From Ponticoccus alexandrii (GTDB taxonomy: Bacteria > Pseudomonadota > Alphaproteobacteria > Rhodobacterales > Rhodobacteraceae), in the NCBI RefSeq assembly GCF_016806125.1, contig NZ_CP047166.1:682001-746000 (forward strand): a DNA stretch of 64,000 nt, given 5' to 3'. The translations under genes and the position numbers were made by a program. A model generated the notes under the pieces. The model was not told the origin of the DNA and did not search any database. It was given only the letters and a program-made list of their open reading frames with translations. Of this stretch, positions 7,919 to 16,890 are shown piece by piece. Position 1 is the stretch's first letter; every line of letters starts with the position of its first letter.

Positions 7919-9496
7919 TCAGTAGCCCACCGCGCAGCCGTCCTTGCGCGGGTCCGAGGCGCCTTCCAGCACGCCGTTCTCGTGGATCACGATCGCCTGC
8001 GCGCCGCCGATCGGTTTGGTCGCCTCGCGCACCTCATGGCCCCGCGCCGCCAGCTCGGCCGCAACCCCCGGGGCATAGCCGCGCTCGATCTGCAGCACGT
8101 CCCGGTCGGCAAAGCAGCGGGGTGCATCCAGCGCCTGCTGAGGCTCCATTCCGTAGTCGATCATGTTGGTCAGCACCCGGGCGTGGCCGTTGGGCTGGTA
8201 CTGGCCGCCCATCACCCCGAAGGGCATGGTCACGCGGCCCTCCTTTCGCAGCATCGCCGGGATGATCGTATGCATGGGTCGCTTGCCGCCCGCCATCTCG
8301 TTGGCGTGCCCCTCGGCCAGCGAGAACCCGGCCCCGCGGTTCTGGAACAGGATGCCGAAGCGGTCCGAGGCCAGCCCCGCGCCGAAGCTGTGGAAGATCG
8401 AATAGATCAGCGAGACCGCCATGCGGTCGCGGTCGACCACGGTGATGTAGACCGTGTCCCTGTGCATCGCTTCGCTGATCCGGGTGGCCGATGTCATCGC
8501 CCGCTTCGGGTCGATCAGCGCCGCCAGCGCCCGCGCCGTCTCTGGTGCCCGCAGATGGTCGAGCCGGGTCATGTGGTCCGGGTCGGCGACAAAGCGGTTG
8601 CGGGCATCATAGGCCAGCTTCGCCGCCTCGGCCTCGATATGGGCGCGGTCGGCGCCGAGGGGATCCATGGCGCCGAGGTCGAACTCCGACAGGATGTTCA
8701 GCAGCAGCTGTGCCGTCACGCCCTGTCCGTTGGGCGGATGCTCCAGCAGCTCGTGCCCCTTGTAGACCCCGTCCAACGGCGCGCCGACCGTGCAGGCGGT
8801 GGCGGCGAAATCCTCCAGCCAGTGGCAGCCCCCCAGCGCGCGCAGGCTGTCGACCATGTCCTCGGCCACCTCGCCTTCGTAGAAGGCGCTGCGGCCCTGC
8901 GCCGCGATCCGCCGCAGAACCTCGGCCTGACCGGGCAGGCGAAAGATCTGGCCCTTCGTCAGCGCCGCATCGCCGGGCAGGAAATGCCGTCGCGCCGCGC
9001 CCTGAAGCCGGTGGCCCGAGGCGGCGTAGTCGAAGGCCACGCGCGGCGCGACGGGCACGCCCTCGTCCATGGCGCGAATCGCCGGGGCGAGGCTGTCGGC
9101 CAGCCCCAGCCTGCCCCAGCGCTCCGACATGGTGCAGAAGGCATCGACGGCGCCGGGCACCGTCACCGCATGGGCGCTGTCCAGCGGCACCGTGTCATGA
9201 CCTTCCGCGCGCAGGGCCGCGGCGCTGCCCCCGGCGGGCGCGCGGCCCGATCCGTTGACCGCGATTACCTCGTCGCCGCCCGCCGGAGAGACCAGCGCGA
9301 AGCAGTCGCCGCCGATCCCTGTCATCGCGGGCTCTGCCAGCCCCAGCAGCACGGCGCCTGCAATGGCAGCATCCATCGCATTGCCGCCCTGCCGCAGGAT
9401 CGAGATCGCCGCCTCTGCCGCAAGCGGATGCGAGGTGGCGCAAAGGCCGTTCATTGCCAGGACGGGGGACCGTCCGGGAAGCTGGAAATCGCGCAT
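7919..9496 (-). CDS. Gamma-glutamyltransferase family protein
   Basis: This Ntn-hydrolase precursor of 525 residues resembles gamma-glutamyltranspeptidase, which cleaves gamma-glutamyl bonds such as in glutathione. It shows GGNAMDAAIAG near residue 35, TGIGGDCF near 58 and a probable self-processing nucleophile at T348 in the sequence RDTVYITVVD, followed by the small-subunit signature. ATG 9496 is chosen because GGAGGAG lies 8 bp upstream; longer in-frame starts cross non-coding DNA. No clear signal peptide is visible, so it may be cytoplasmic. Substrate could differ from glutathione. Confidence 0.88.
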   Translation of the reverse strand: MRDFQLPGRSPVLAMNGLCATSHPLAAEAAISILRQGGNAMDAAIAGAVLLGLAEPAMTGIGGDCFALVSPAGGDEVIAVNGSGRAPAGGSAAALRAEGHDTVPLDSAHAVTVPGAVDAFCTMSERWGRLGLADSLAPAIRAMDEGVPVAPRVAFDYAASGHRLQGAARRHFLPGDAALTKGQIFRLPGQAEVLRRIAAQGRSAFYEGEVAEDMVDSLRALGGCHWLEDFAATACTVGAPLDGVYKGHELLEHPPNGQGVTAQLLLNILSEFDLGAMDPLGADRAHIEAEAAKLAYDARNRFVADPDHMTRLDHLRAPETARALAALIDPKRAMTSATRISEAMHRDTVYITVVDRDRMAVSLIYSIFHSFGAGLASDRFGILFQNRGAGFSLAEGHANEMAGGKRPMHTIIPAMLRKEGRVTMPFGVMGGQYQPNGHARVLTNMIDYGMEPQQALDAPRCFADRDVLQIERGYAPGVAAELAARGHEVREATKPIGGAQAIVIHENGVLEGASDPRKDGCAVGY

Positions 9497-10211
9497 GTCC
9501 GGGGTCTCCTCCCTCTTATCGGTGAGCATAAGCGCCGCTTCGGAGGCGTCAATCAGGCGCATGTCCGGGGCGGCGCCGCGCAGCGGGTGGGGCTGTCGGA
9601 TTAGGCATCGAGGCAAGCCATATGTAGCGACCGGGTGAAGGATTGCCGTCAATCCAGGCCGAATTGTGAAGAGGTGAGGTCGTGCGGTGGCGGCAGGCAA
9701 GGCGGTAGCGGGCACGTGCGGTCGCATGGGTGGCCAGCGCGATGAGACTGTCGGGGGAAAAGCTGCCGGGGAAAGACCTCGACGCCGCGCACTGGGTGGG
9801 GGCTGTGAACGCGCGACGCCGAGGGAAGCCATATGCAGCTACAGGACCGAGATTGCCCGCCAAACCGGGCGGGATTTTGACCCGAGCGGGACCATTTTTG
9901 ACGCTGAGGAGTCTTTACGTAAAGCAATACAAGTTAAGCGGGAATGTGTTGGCCTGGTGTTCACCACATCGACGCTCGGCCCGAAGTCCGGGGCGGATAC
10001 GCCCGTTGGTCACGCGTGGCATCCGGCGCGAAACGTGCGGGACCAAAGAGATATGAGGTGGCGGCAATCCGGCCCTGCGCTCGACCCGCATGTCGGTGCT
10101 GGCGCGCGCGCCGATCAGACACCCCGGCGCGGCCCTGGCGCCGGGACACTTCCCCTGTGCATCTCAGGGGCCACCGTAGGCCCGGTCTTGCGGGGTGGGG
10201 GCACCTGGTCG
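9497..10211. other. 715-bp region without a convincing gene
   Basis: The region separates the start of ggt from the 3' end of the RsbW-like gene. Apart from the duplication at 9571-9868 I see no conserved product in any frame. ORFs here are low-complexity Arg/Gly/Pro translations. The stretch 9880-9950 is relatively AT-rich (accatttttg, tctttacgtaaag) and could hold a promoter for ggt or a decayed element. This is inference. Confidence 0.5.
9571..9868. repeat. Imperfect direct duplication of about 90 bp upstream of ggt
   Basis: Copy 1 is 9571-9660 and copy 2 is about 9778-9868. Shared blocks in order are gccgcgca.tgggtggg.gctgt, a variable stretch, then g.aagccatatg.agc, then gattgcc...ccaa.ccgg. 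The copies are offset by about 209 bp. A further exact 14-bp direct repeat, gcgcatgtccgggg, occurs at 9491-9504 (at the ggt start) and 9557-9570. Function is unknown. Confidence 0.6.
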
Positions 10212-10673
10212 TCAGACGTCCTGAGACCGTGGCACCGTCAGGGAAAGGTGGTTGGCCCCGTTCACGCGGTGGTAGCGCAGATCGGTGGTCAGCGAGCGGA
10301 TCAGGAACCAGCCAAAGCCGCCCTCTGGCAGGGCCACTGGCGGGCGGTCGAGCTCTACCACCCGTCCTTCGGGCGGGCGGTGGCCGGGCATCTCGCAACC
10401 GTAGTCGGTGAAAACGGCACATAGGCCGGTCGCGCAGAACGCGAGGCAGACGATAATCCGGCCCGCCGGGCGGTCGCGATAGGCATGCTCGACGATATTG
10501 TTCAGCACCTCCGCCACCACCAACTCCCATGGCAGCCCCTCATCGGCCCCGGGGGCGTGCCGTTCGATCTCGGCCCGGATCTTGCGCAGACTGTCAGAGA
10601 CGTTGTCCGGCGTGCCGTCCAAGACGCAGCGTATCAGGATTCCGTCATTCGACCGTTCGGCCGATGTGATCAT
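10212..10673 (-). CDS. Anti-sigma-factor kinase-like ATPase (RsbW/SpoIIAB type)
   Basis: This 153-residue GHKL-fold ATPase domain resembles serine kinases that bind a sigma factor or another effector and phosphorylate a STAS antagonist. The N-box is VVAEVLNNIVEHAY near residue 53. The G-box region is PEGGFGWFLIRSL near 116. The start at ATG 10673 is the first Met with family-like sequence after it. It lies 23 bp downstream of the STAS gene on the same strand, giving a two-gene partner-switch unit. No sigma-factor or PP2C gene is adjacent. Confidence 0.85.
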   Translation of the reverse strand: MITSAERSNDGILIRCVLDGTPDNVSDSLRKIRAEIERHAPGADEGLPWELVVAEVLNNIVEHAYRDRPAGRIIVCLAFCATGLCAVFTDYGCEMPGHRPPEGRVVELDRPPVALPEGGFGWFLIRSLTTDLRYHRVNGANHLSLTVPRSQDV

Positions 10674-10696
10674 CGTCGCCCTCCCCCGCGCGGCGG

Positions 10697-11032
10697 TCAG
10701 GCCGGGCCAGTGGTCGCCGCCTCGGCATCGGCATGGATGGCGAAGATGCTGTCCATGCGGGTCATGCGAAAGACCTTGTCCACGGCGGGTGTCAGTCCGG
10801 CCAGTTCCAGTTTCGCCCCCGGCGGCATCAGCTTCATCGCGGCCACGATTGCGCCAAGGCCGCTTGAATCGATGAAGGTGACCTTGTGCAGGTCCATCAC
10901 CAGGCGGCCTTTCGCATCGGAGAGCGCCTCGCGCATGCGGTCCTTGAACTGGATCGCGACCGCCGCGTCGATGCGGTCGGCATTGACGGTCACGATGTCC
11001 ACGCCGTATTGCCGGGTTGTTGTAAGGTCCAT
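10697..11032 (-). CDS. STAS-domain anti-sigma-factor antagonist (RsbV type)
   Basis: This 111-residue single STAS domain carries the motif FIDSSGLGAI, with Ser56/Ser57 as the phospho-acceptor site. In partner switching, the unphosphorylated form sequesters the kinase and releases its target. The start is ATG 11032, preceded by GAGG. The RsbW-like gene follows after 23 bp. The predicted role is regulatory; which output it controls is not visible here. Confidence 0.88.
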   Translation of the reverse strand: MDLTTTRQYGVDIVTVNADRIDAAVAIQFKDRMREALSDAKGRLVMDLHKVTFIDSSGLGAIVAAMKLMPPGAKLELAGLTPAVDKVFRMTRMDSIFAIHADAEAATTGPA

Positions 11033-11121
11033 CTTCGCCTCGTCGGGGTTGTCTTTCGGCCCAAACTAGGCGCCAATCCTTACCATTCGGTATGCATCGG
11101 ACTGGCAAAGGGGGGATCGCC

Positions 11122-12294
11122 ATGCACAGGGTCGTCATCACCGGGGCCGCCCGGACGCCCATGGGGGGCTTTCAGGGGGCGCTTTCGTCGGAAACCGCCG
11201 CCGGTCTGGGTGGGGCAGCGATCCGCGCCGCCCGCGCGCAAGCGGGCGATCCGGCCATCGACGAGGTGCTGATGGGCTGTGTCCTGCCCGCGGGGCAGGG
11301 GCAGGCTCCGGCACGTCAGGCGGGCTTTGCCGCGGGGCTGGACGAGGCGGTTCCGGCCACCACGCTTAACAAGATGTGCGGCTCTGGCATGAAGGCGGCG
11401 ATGTTCGGCTTCGACCGGCTGGCGCTTGGCCATGCCTCGACCATAGTAACGGGCGGCATGGAGTCGATGACCAATGCGCCCTACCTCTTGCCGAAGATGC
11501 GCGGCGGCGCCCGGCTGGGCCATGGCGCGGTGGTCGATCACATGTTTCTCGACGGGCTCGAGGATGCCTACGACAAGGGGCGCCTGATGGGCACCTTTGC
11601 CGAGGATTGCGCCGAGGCCTTCCAGTTCACCCGCGCCGCGCAGGACGACTATGCCCTGGCCTCGCTGTCGCGCGCGCTGGCGGCGCAGAAATCCGGGGCT
11701 TTCGGCGCCGAAATCGCCCCGGTCACACTGGCCACCCGCAGCGGCGAGACAACAGTGGCCGAGGATGAACAGCCCGGCAATGCCCGGCCCAACCGCATCC
11801 CGCATCTGAAACCGGCCTTTCGCAAGGGGGGCACCGTGACGCCCGCCAATGCCTCGTCGATCTCTGACGGCGCGGCGGCGCTGATCCTTGCGACCGAAGA
11901 GGCGGCAGAGGCCGCGGGCTGCACGCCGCGCGCCTATGTGATGGGCCATGCCAGCCACGCGCAGGCGCCCGCGCTGTTTCCCACGGCGCCCGTCCCGGCG
12001 GCCCGCAAGCTGCTGGAGCGTCTGGGCTGGGAAAAGGCGGATGTCGACCTCTGGGAGGTGAACGAGGCCTTTGCCGTGGTGCCGATGGCCTTCATGCGCG
12101 AAATGACGCTCGACCGCGAGATCGTCAATGTCAACGGCGGGGCCTGCGCGCTGGGTCACCCGATCGGGGCCTCGGGCGCCCGGATCGTGGTGACGCTGTT
12201 GCACGCGCTCGAGGCGCGCGGCCTGAAACGGGGCGTCGCCGCGATCTGCATCGGCGGCGGGGAAGGCACCGCCATCGCCATCGAACGCCCCTGA
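11122..12294 (+). CDS. Acetyl-CoA C-acetyltransferase (thiolase)
   Basis: The 390-residue enzyme joins or splits acetoacetyl-CoA. It has the full thiolase catalytic set: Cys86 in [11 protein letters not shown], His346 in [10 protein letters not shown], and Cys376 in [10 protein letters not shown], with NEAFAVVPM near residue 314. ATG 11122 is preferred to ATG 11092 because a GGGGGG-type Shine-Dalgarno precedes it and the sequence then matches the family N-terminus. No phaB or other beta-oxidation gene is adjacent, so biosynthetic versus degradative use cannot be assigned. Confidence 0.93.
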   Translation: MHRVVITGAARTPMGGFQGALSSETAAGLGGAAIRAARAQAGDPAIDEVLMGCVLPAGQGQAPARQAGFAAGLDEAVPATTLNKMCGSGMKAAMFGFDRLALGHASTIVTGGMESMTNAPYLLPKMRGGARLGHGAVVDHMFLDGLEDAYDKGRLMGTFAEDCAEAFQFTRAAQDDYALASLSRALAAQKSGAFGAEIAPVTLATRSGETTVAEDEQPGNARPNRIPHLKPAFRKGGTVTPANASSISDGAAALILATEEAAEAAGCTPRAYVMGHASHAQAPALFPTAPVPAARKLLERLGWEKADVDLWEVNEAFAVVPMAFMREMTLDREIVNVNGGACALGHPIGASGARIVVTLLHALEARGLKRGVAAICIGGGEGTAIAIERP

Positions 12295-12422
12295 TGCGCC
12301 TTGCCTCCCGGCTGTCCCCGCCGTGCTGACCACACCGGGGGGCGATGCCGGGACGGGCGTGCCACAGGCGCCGTCGCCCGACCGGGGAGGCGGGCGCCCA
12401 CCGAGACCGAAGAAGGACCACA

Positions 12423-12884
12423 ATGCCTGCCGATTACCAGACCCTGACCAGAACCATCGCCGCGCTGACAGAGGGCGAGACGGACACTGTCGCGCTGATG
12501 GCCACCGTCAGCTGCGAGGTGCACCACGCCGACGATCGGTTCGACTGGACCGGCTTCTACCGCGTCACCGAGCCGGGCCTTCTGAAGATCGGCCCCTATC
12601 AGGGCGGGCACGGGTGCCTCGTGATCCCCTTTGACAGGGGTGTCTGCGGGGCCTGCGCCCGCACGGGCAAGGCGCAACTGGTCCCGGACGTCGAGGCCTT
12701 TCCCGGGCATATCGCCTGCGCCTCTTCGACCCGGTCGGAACTGGTGCTTCCGGTGCGTGACGGCTCTGGCGCATTGATCGCCGTCTTCGATATCGACAGC
12801 GACCGGCCTTCGGCCTTCGACAAGGCGGACGCGCGGGCCTTGCAGGCTATCCTGGACGCGGTCTTCGCAGGCGGTGGCGGATGA
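12423..12884 (+). CDS. msrC: Free methionine-(R)-sulfoxide reductase (GAF domain)
   Basis: The 153-residue GAF-domain protein reduces free methionine-R-sulfoxide. The three family cysteines are present: one in GHGCLVIP, one in the GVCGAC segment, and one in GHIACAS, together with FDWTGFYR near residue 40. A GAAGGA ribosome site lies before ATG 12423. It is the third methionine-sulfoxide reductase type in the window, with MsrB and MsrA at 51.4-52.3 kb. Confidence 0.92.
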   Translation: MPADYQTLTRTIAALTEGETDTVALMATVSCEVHHADDRFDWTGFYRVTEPGLLKIGPYQGGHGCLVIPFDRGVCGACARTGKAQLVPDVEAFPGHIACASSTRSELVLPVRDGSGALIAVFDIDSDRPSAFDKADARALQAILDAVFAGGGG

Positions 12885-12990
12885 GCGCGTAGCCTCCGGG
12901 CGCCCCGGCCACGGGGCTGTCGCCCCGCAGCGGCCCACCCTCCAGCCACGCGACCGGGTATCCGGCGCGACCATCAGGAAAGGACAGTCC

Positions 12991-13374
12991 ATGACCGACC
13001 AGACCATCCGGGGCCACTGCCTCTGCGGCGCCGTGACCTTCCGGACCGAGGCCGCGCCAGCGGGGCCAAGCGTCTGCCATTGCAGCCAGTGCCGGCGCAT
13101 GTCGGGGCACCTCTGGGCCTCTGCCTACGTGCCCCGGACCGCCCTTGTGATCGAGGGACCGGTGCGCTGGTTCGACTCCTCCCCGGAGGCGCGGCGCGGC
13201 TTCTGCCCGACCTGCGGTTCTTTCCTGTTCTGGGAGGCCCATGCCGAAGAGACGACCAGCTTCGCCCTCGGCGCGCTCGACCGGCCCACCGGGATCACGC
13301 TGGAAAAGCACATCTTTGCTGGCGACAAGGGCGACTATTACGACATCGCGGATGGCGTCCCGATCCGGTCCTGA
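12991..13374 (+). CDS. GFA/CENP-V-fold zinc protein (first of three)
   Basis: This 127-residue single-domain protein has the GFA zinc cysteines: GHCLCGAVTF, then CHCSQCRR, then CPTCGSF. The family includes proteins once called glutathione-dependent formaldehyde-activating enzyme; most members have no proven reaction. ATG 12991 is preceded by AGGAAAGGA. It lies between fRMsr and an RluA-type gene with no obvious operon partner. Two more members occur at 35.3-36.1 kb. Confidence 0.9.
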   Translation: MTDQTIRGHCLCGAVTFRTEAAPAGPSVCHCSQCRRMSGHLWASAYVPRTALVIEGPVRWFDSSPEARRGFCPTCGSFLFWEAHAEETTSFALGALDRPTGITLEKHIFAGDKGDYYDIADGVPIRS

Positions 13375-13487
13375 GCCGGGCAGGGCCGCTTCGGTCCATG
13401 ACCGCCGCGCCGGTCCGCCCCCGCATCGGGCCGTCCCCTTGCGCGGGCCCCTTGCTCTGGCCCGGCCCATCTGGCAGGAGCCGGTCC

Positions 13488-14132
13488 ATGAGCGACTATT
13501 CCCCTCCCACGGGCGTGATCCCGATCCTCTACGAAGATGCGGATATTCTGCTCGCCGACAAACCCGCCGGGCTGCTCTCCGTCCCCGGCAAGGGGGAACA
13601 TCTGGCGGATTGCCTGATCGCGCGCCTGCAGCGGGCCTTCCCGACGGTCCGGCTTGTGCACCGGCTCGACCGGGATACCTCCGGGGTCATGGTCTTCGCC
13701 CTGACCGAACACGCGCAGCGCCACCTCAACCAGCAGTTCGAAAACCGCAAGACCCGCAAGACCTACCTCGCCCGGGTGGCCGGACGGCTGGAGCCCAGGA
13801 CCGGAGAGGTCGACCTGCCGCTGATCGTCGACTGGCCCAACCGGCCGCGCCAGAAAGTCTGCCACGAGACCGGAAAACCGGCGCTGACCGGCTGGAAGGT
13901 CATGAAGACATCGGACGGCGAGACCCGCCTGCGCCTCTTTCCGCAGACCGGCCGCACCCACCAGTTGCGCGTCCACATGCTGGCTCTCGGTCACCCGATC
14001 CTCGGCGATCCATTCTACGCGCCGGAGACCGCGCAGGCCTACCCGCGCATGATGCTGCATGCCGAAGAGCTGCGTCTGAACCATCCCGAAAGCGGCAAGG
14101 GCCTGACGATCCGCGCCCCGGCCCCCTTCTGA
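13488..14132 (+). CDS. RluA-family pseudouridine synthase
   Basis: The 214-residue catalytic domain has the motif VHRLDRDTSGVM, whose Asp in DRDTSG is the catalytic residue, and FPQTGRTHQLRVHM plus LGHPILGDPFY. There is no N-terminal S4 domain, so it resembles the short RluA/RluC-like enzymes acting on rRNA or tRNA uridines. ATG 13488 has GGCAGGAG upstream. The target site cannot be read from the sequence. Confidence 0.9.
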   Translation: MSDYSPPTGVIPILYEDADILLADKPAGLLSVPGKGEHLADCLIARLQRAFPTVRLVHRLDRDTSGVMVFALTEHAQRHLNQQFENRKTRKTYLARVAGRLEPRTGEVDLPLIVDWPNRPRQKVCHETGKPALTGWKVMKTSDGETRLRLFPQTGRTHQLRVHMLALGHPILGDPFYAPETAQAYPRMMLHAEELRLNHPESGKGLTIRAPAPF

Positions 14133-14160
14133 CAGGAAGCGACAGGGCACCCGGTTCTCT

Positions 14161-14220
14161 CTTCTTTGGTCTTGAAAATACCTCGGGGGAGGCCCGCAGG
14201 GCCGGGGGCAGAGCCCCGCG
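14161..14220 (+). repeat. Type-A intergenic repeat, copy 2
   Basis: The core cttctttggtcttgaaaat leads into acctcggggga, then a foldable GC arm with gggggcagagcccc. It starts 29 bp after the pseudouridine synthase stop, in a convergent gap with the aldehyde dehydrogenase. The rest of the 218-bp gap (14221-14350) is GC-rich and holds no recognisable gene. Confidence 0.75.
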
Positions 14221-14350
14221 TGCCCGAAGGGCACCCAGGGCCGCGGCGGATCAGGCACATGCTTCCGGTATGAGACGCCAGCGCGCCCGAAGGGCGCGCG
14301 CCCCCGCCCCGCAGGGAAACGCGGGCGGCGTCAGCCGCCCGCCTGTCGCA

Positions 14351-15790
14351 TCACTCGGCGGCCCAGCCGGACACCGCCTTGACCTCGACGAAATCGTGGA
14401 TGCCATAGGCGCCGCCCTCGCGGCCGTTGCCGGACATCTTCATGCCGCCGAAGGGAGAGCCCGCGCCGCGCGACTGGCCGTTCATCTCGACCATGCCCGA
14501 CCGCAGCTGGCGGGCAAGGCGCACGCGCCGGGCGTCGTCGGCGCTTTGGACGTAGTTGGTCAGGCCGTAGGGCGTGTCGTTGGCCATCTCGACCGCCTGC
14601 TCCTCGCTGTCGAACTTCAGGATCGACAGCACCGGGCCAAAGATCTCCTCGCGCGCGATGGTCATGTCCTGCGTCACGTCGGCAAAGACCGTGGGTCGCA
14701 CGTAGAAGCCCTTGTTCAGCCCGTCGGGCCGCCCGGGGCCGCCCGCGACCAGCCGCGCGCCTTCGTCGATGCCCTTCTGGATCAGGTCCTGGATCTTCTC
14801 CCACTGCACCTTGTTCACCACCGGGCCGATGTGGCGCCCCTCTTCCGAGGCGGGGCCCACGGTGACCTTCTGCGCCACGGCTGCCGCCTCTTCGACGGCG
14901 GCGTCATAGCGCGCGGCCTCGACGATCATCCGCGAGGGCGCGTTGCAGGACTGGCCGGTGTTGTTCATCATGTGCAGCACGCCGCGCTTCACCGCCTTTT
15001 CGTCCGCATCGGCGAAGATCAGGTTGGCGCCCTTGCCGCCCAGCTCCAGATGCACGCGCTTGAGCGTGTCGGCGGCGGCCTTCGAGATCAGGCGCCCCGC
15101 GCGGGTCGAGCCGGTGAAGCTGACCATGTCCACATCCGGATGCGACGACAGCTGCGAGCCCACGCCCGCGCCGTCCCCGTTCACGAGGTTGAAGACGCCC
15201 TTGGGCAGGTCGGCGGCGTCCATGATCTCGGCGAAGATCATCGCGTCCAGCGGGCTTTCCTCCGAGGGCTTCAGCACCATGGTGTTGCCCGCCACCAGCG
15301 CCGCGCCGACCTTCAGCGTGATCTGGTTCATCGGCCAGTTCCACGGCGTGATCAGGGCGCAGACGCCGACCGCCTCGTGGATGATGCGGTCGTTCGGGGC
15401 GTGGTCGCCCAGCGGACGCTCCCATTCAAAGGCCTTGGCGGCGGCGATGAAGTTCTTGAGGTGGGAAATCCCCGCCCCGACCTGGCTGGCGCGCGCCATC
15501 TCGATGGGGGCGCCCATCTCAGTCGACATGGCCTGCGCCAGATCCTCGGCGCGGTCCTTGTAGGCGGCATAGACTCGCTCCAGCGCGGCGATGCGGTCCT
15601 CGACCGGGCTCGCCATCCAACCGGGCAGGGCGGCCTTGGCGGCGGCCACGGCGGCATCGGTGTCGGCCTGTCCGCCCAGCGAGATCAACGCGCAGGGTTC
15701 TTCGGTCGAGGGGTCGATGACCGCGTGATCCCTGCCGTCCTGCGGATCGACCCATGTGCCGTTGATGTAGAACTGCTTCTTCTCGATCAT
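14351..15790 (-). CDS. NAD(P)-dependent aldehyde dehydrogenase
   Basis: The 479-residue ALDH-superfamily enzyme oxidises an aldehyde to the acid. The general base is Glu249 in LELGGKG and the nucleophile is Cys282 in TGQSCNAP. ITPWNWPMNQ near residue 145 and FTGSTRAGR near 226 are cofactor-binding segments. ATG 15790 has GGAGG 5 bp upstream. Broad-specificity betaine/aldehyde-type ALDH is the closest description; the substrate is unknown. A TetR-like inverted repeat lies just upstream. Confidence 0.92.
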   Translation of the reverse strand: MIEKKQFYINGTWVDPQDGRDHAVIDPSTEEPCALISLGGQADTDAAVAAAKAALPGWMASPVEDRIAALERVYAAYKDRAEDLAQAMSTEMGAPIEMARASQVGAGISHLKNFIAAAKAFEWERPLGDHAPNDRIIHEAVGVCALITPWNWPMNQITLKVGAALVAGNTMVLKPSEESPLDAMIFAEIMDAADLPKGVFNLVNGDGAGVGSQLSSHPDVDMVSFTGSTRAGRLISKAAADTLKRVHLELGGKGANLIFADADEKAVKRGVLHMMNNTGQSCNAPSRMIVEAARYDAAVEEAAAVAQKVTVGPASEEGRHIGPVVNKVQWEKIQDLIQKGIDEGARLVAGGPGRPDGLNKGFYVRPTVFADVTQDMTIAREEIFGPVLSILKFDSEEQAVEMANDTPYGLTNYVQSADDARRVRLARQLRSGMVEMNGQSRGAGSPFGGMKMSGNGREGGAYGIHDFVEVKAVSGWAAE

Positions 15791-15822
15791 CCTATCCTCC
15801 CCGATGAGGCTGTGTGGTTCCC

Positions 15823-15838
15823 GACCGTCCGGTCGGTC
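15823..15838. promoter_or_regulatory. Inverted repeat resembling a TetR-family operator
   Basis: The 16 bp gaccgtccggtcggtc is an inverted repeat with one mismatched pair in each half (14 of 16 positions symmetric). It sits 33 bp upstream of the ALDH start codon in the gap to the peroxiredoxin gene. GACCG...CGGTC symmetry is typical of TetR-family sites. No TetR gene is in the window. Confidence 0.45.
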
Positions 15839-15958
15839 ATTGGGGGCACTCTGTCACCGCGCCACCAGAGTCGCAAGTGAGGGGTTCCATTCCCCGCGTC
15901 AGCCTATACCTAGGCAGGGAACAAGCCGCTTTCATCCTCCAAACGAAAGGACAGTGTC

Positions 15959-16612
15959 ATGGCATTGCGCATCAATGACGAAATCCCCGACCTGACGGTC
16001 ACCACCGACCTCGGAGAGGTCTCGCTGCACGACTGGATCGGCGACAGCTGGGCGATCCTGTTCTCGCACCCCAAGGACTTCACGCCGGTCTGCACGACCG
16101 AGTTCGGCGCCGTTGCGCAACTGTCCGACGAATGGGCCAAGCGCGGCACCAAGGTCATGGGCATCTCGGTCGATGGCGTCGAGGACCACAAGAAGTGGAA
16201 GGGCGACATCGAAAGCACCTCGGGTGCCAAGGCCGGTTTCCCGATCATCGCGGACGATGACCTGACCGTCGCCAAGGCCTTCGACATGCTGCCCGCCGAC
16301 GCCTACCTGCCGGATGGCCGCACGCCCGCCGACAGCGCCACCGTGCGCGTGGTCTTCATCATCGGGCCGGACAAGAAGCTGAAGCTGTCGATGACCTACC
16401 CGATGACGGTGGGCCGCAACTTCGCCGAAGTCCTTCGGGCGCTGGACGCGCTGCAGACCTCGGCGAAAGAGAACGTGGCCCTGCCCGCCAACTGGACGCC
16501 GGGCGAAGACGTGATCGTGCCGGTGGCCGTCTCGGACGAGGATGCCATCGCCAAGTACGGCGCCATCGACACCGTACTGCCCTACCTGCGCAAGGCCAAG
16601 CTGAAGGCCTGA
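15959..16612 (+). CDS. Peroxiredoxin, 1-Cys (Prx6) type
   Basis: The 217-residue protein reduces peroxides. The peroxidatic Cys45 lies in the sequence HPKDFTPVCTTEFG. The length with a long C-terminal extension (DVIVPVAVSDEDA, then the YLRKAKLKA end) matches the Prx6 subfamily, which lacks the usual second-subunit resolving Cys. AAAGGACAG precedes ATG 15959. It is cytosolic. Confidence 0.93.
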   Translation: MALRINDEIPDLTVTTDLGEVSLHDWIGDSWAILFSHPKDFTPVCTTEFGAVAQLSDEWAKRGTKVMGISVDGVEDHKKWKGDIESTSGAKAGFPIIADDDLTVAKAFDMLPADAYLPDGRTPADSATVRVVFIIGPDKKLKLSMTYPMTVGRNFAEVLRALDALQTSAKENVALPANWTPGEDVIVPVAVSDEDAIAKYGAIDTVLPYLRKAKLKA

Positions 16613-16656
16613 GACAGGCTGCCCGGGGCGTGCGACGGCGTCGCGCGGCCCTTGTT

Positions 16657-16738
16657 TCGCCTGCGCAGCGCGCAGGCGACCGTCTGGGGAGGCTTTGCCT
16701 CCCCAGACCCCTCCAAGGTATTTGAAAGACCAAAGAAG
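16657..16738 (-). repeat. Type-A intergenic repeat, copy 3, with two strong hairpins
   Basis: Hairpin 1 at 16657-16679 has the stem tcgcctgcgc and loop agc. Hairpin 2 at 16682-16708 has the stem gtctggggaggc and loop ttt. The core (reverse complement of TTCTTTGGTC..AAATACC) ends at 16738. The unit is nearly identical to copy 4 at 25150-25229. It begins 45 bp after the peroxiredoxin stop. Confidence 0.85.
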
Positions 16739-16890
16739 GGCAGGCGCACTGCGGCCTTTCCCCTGTTGTGACAGTGGGTCTGGTCGCATGATCCGGCGTT
16801 GCGCCGATTCGAGTGCCCGGCCTGCGCGGGTCACGGTTGCCATGGCCCGCGGCATTGCCTAACCCTTTCGGAACGAAAGGAAGCACCGCG

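Noticed and set aside
9687-10424. A 245-codon plus-strand frame in the ggt upstream region
   Set aside because: It has no recognisable domain, runs antisense into the RsbW-like gene, and crosses the imperfect duplication.
13241-15880. An 879-codon plus-strand open frame across the pseudouridine synthase and aldehyde dehydrogenase
   Set aside because: It overlaps two convincing genes, one in another frame and one on the other strand, and its translation is low-complexity. It is a GC-bias artefact.
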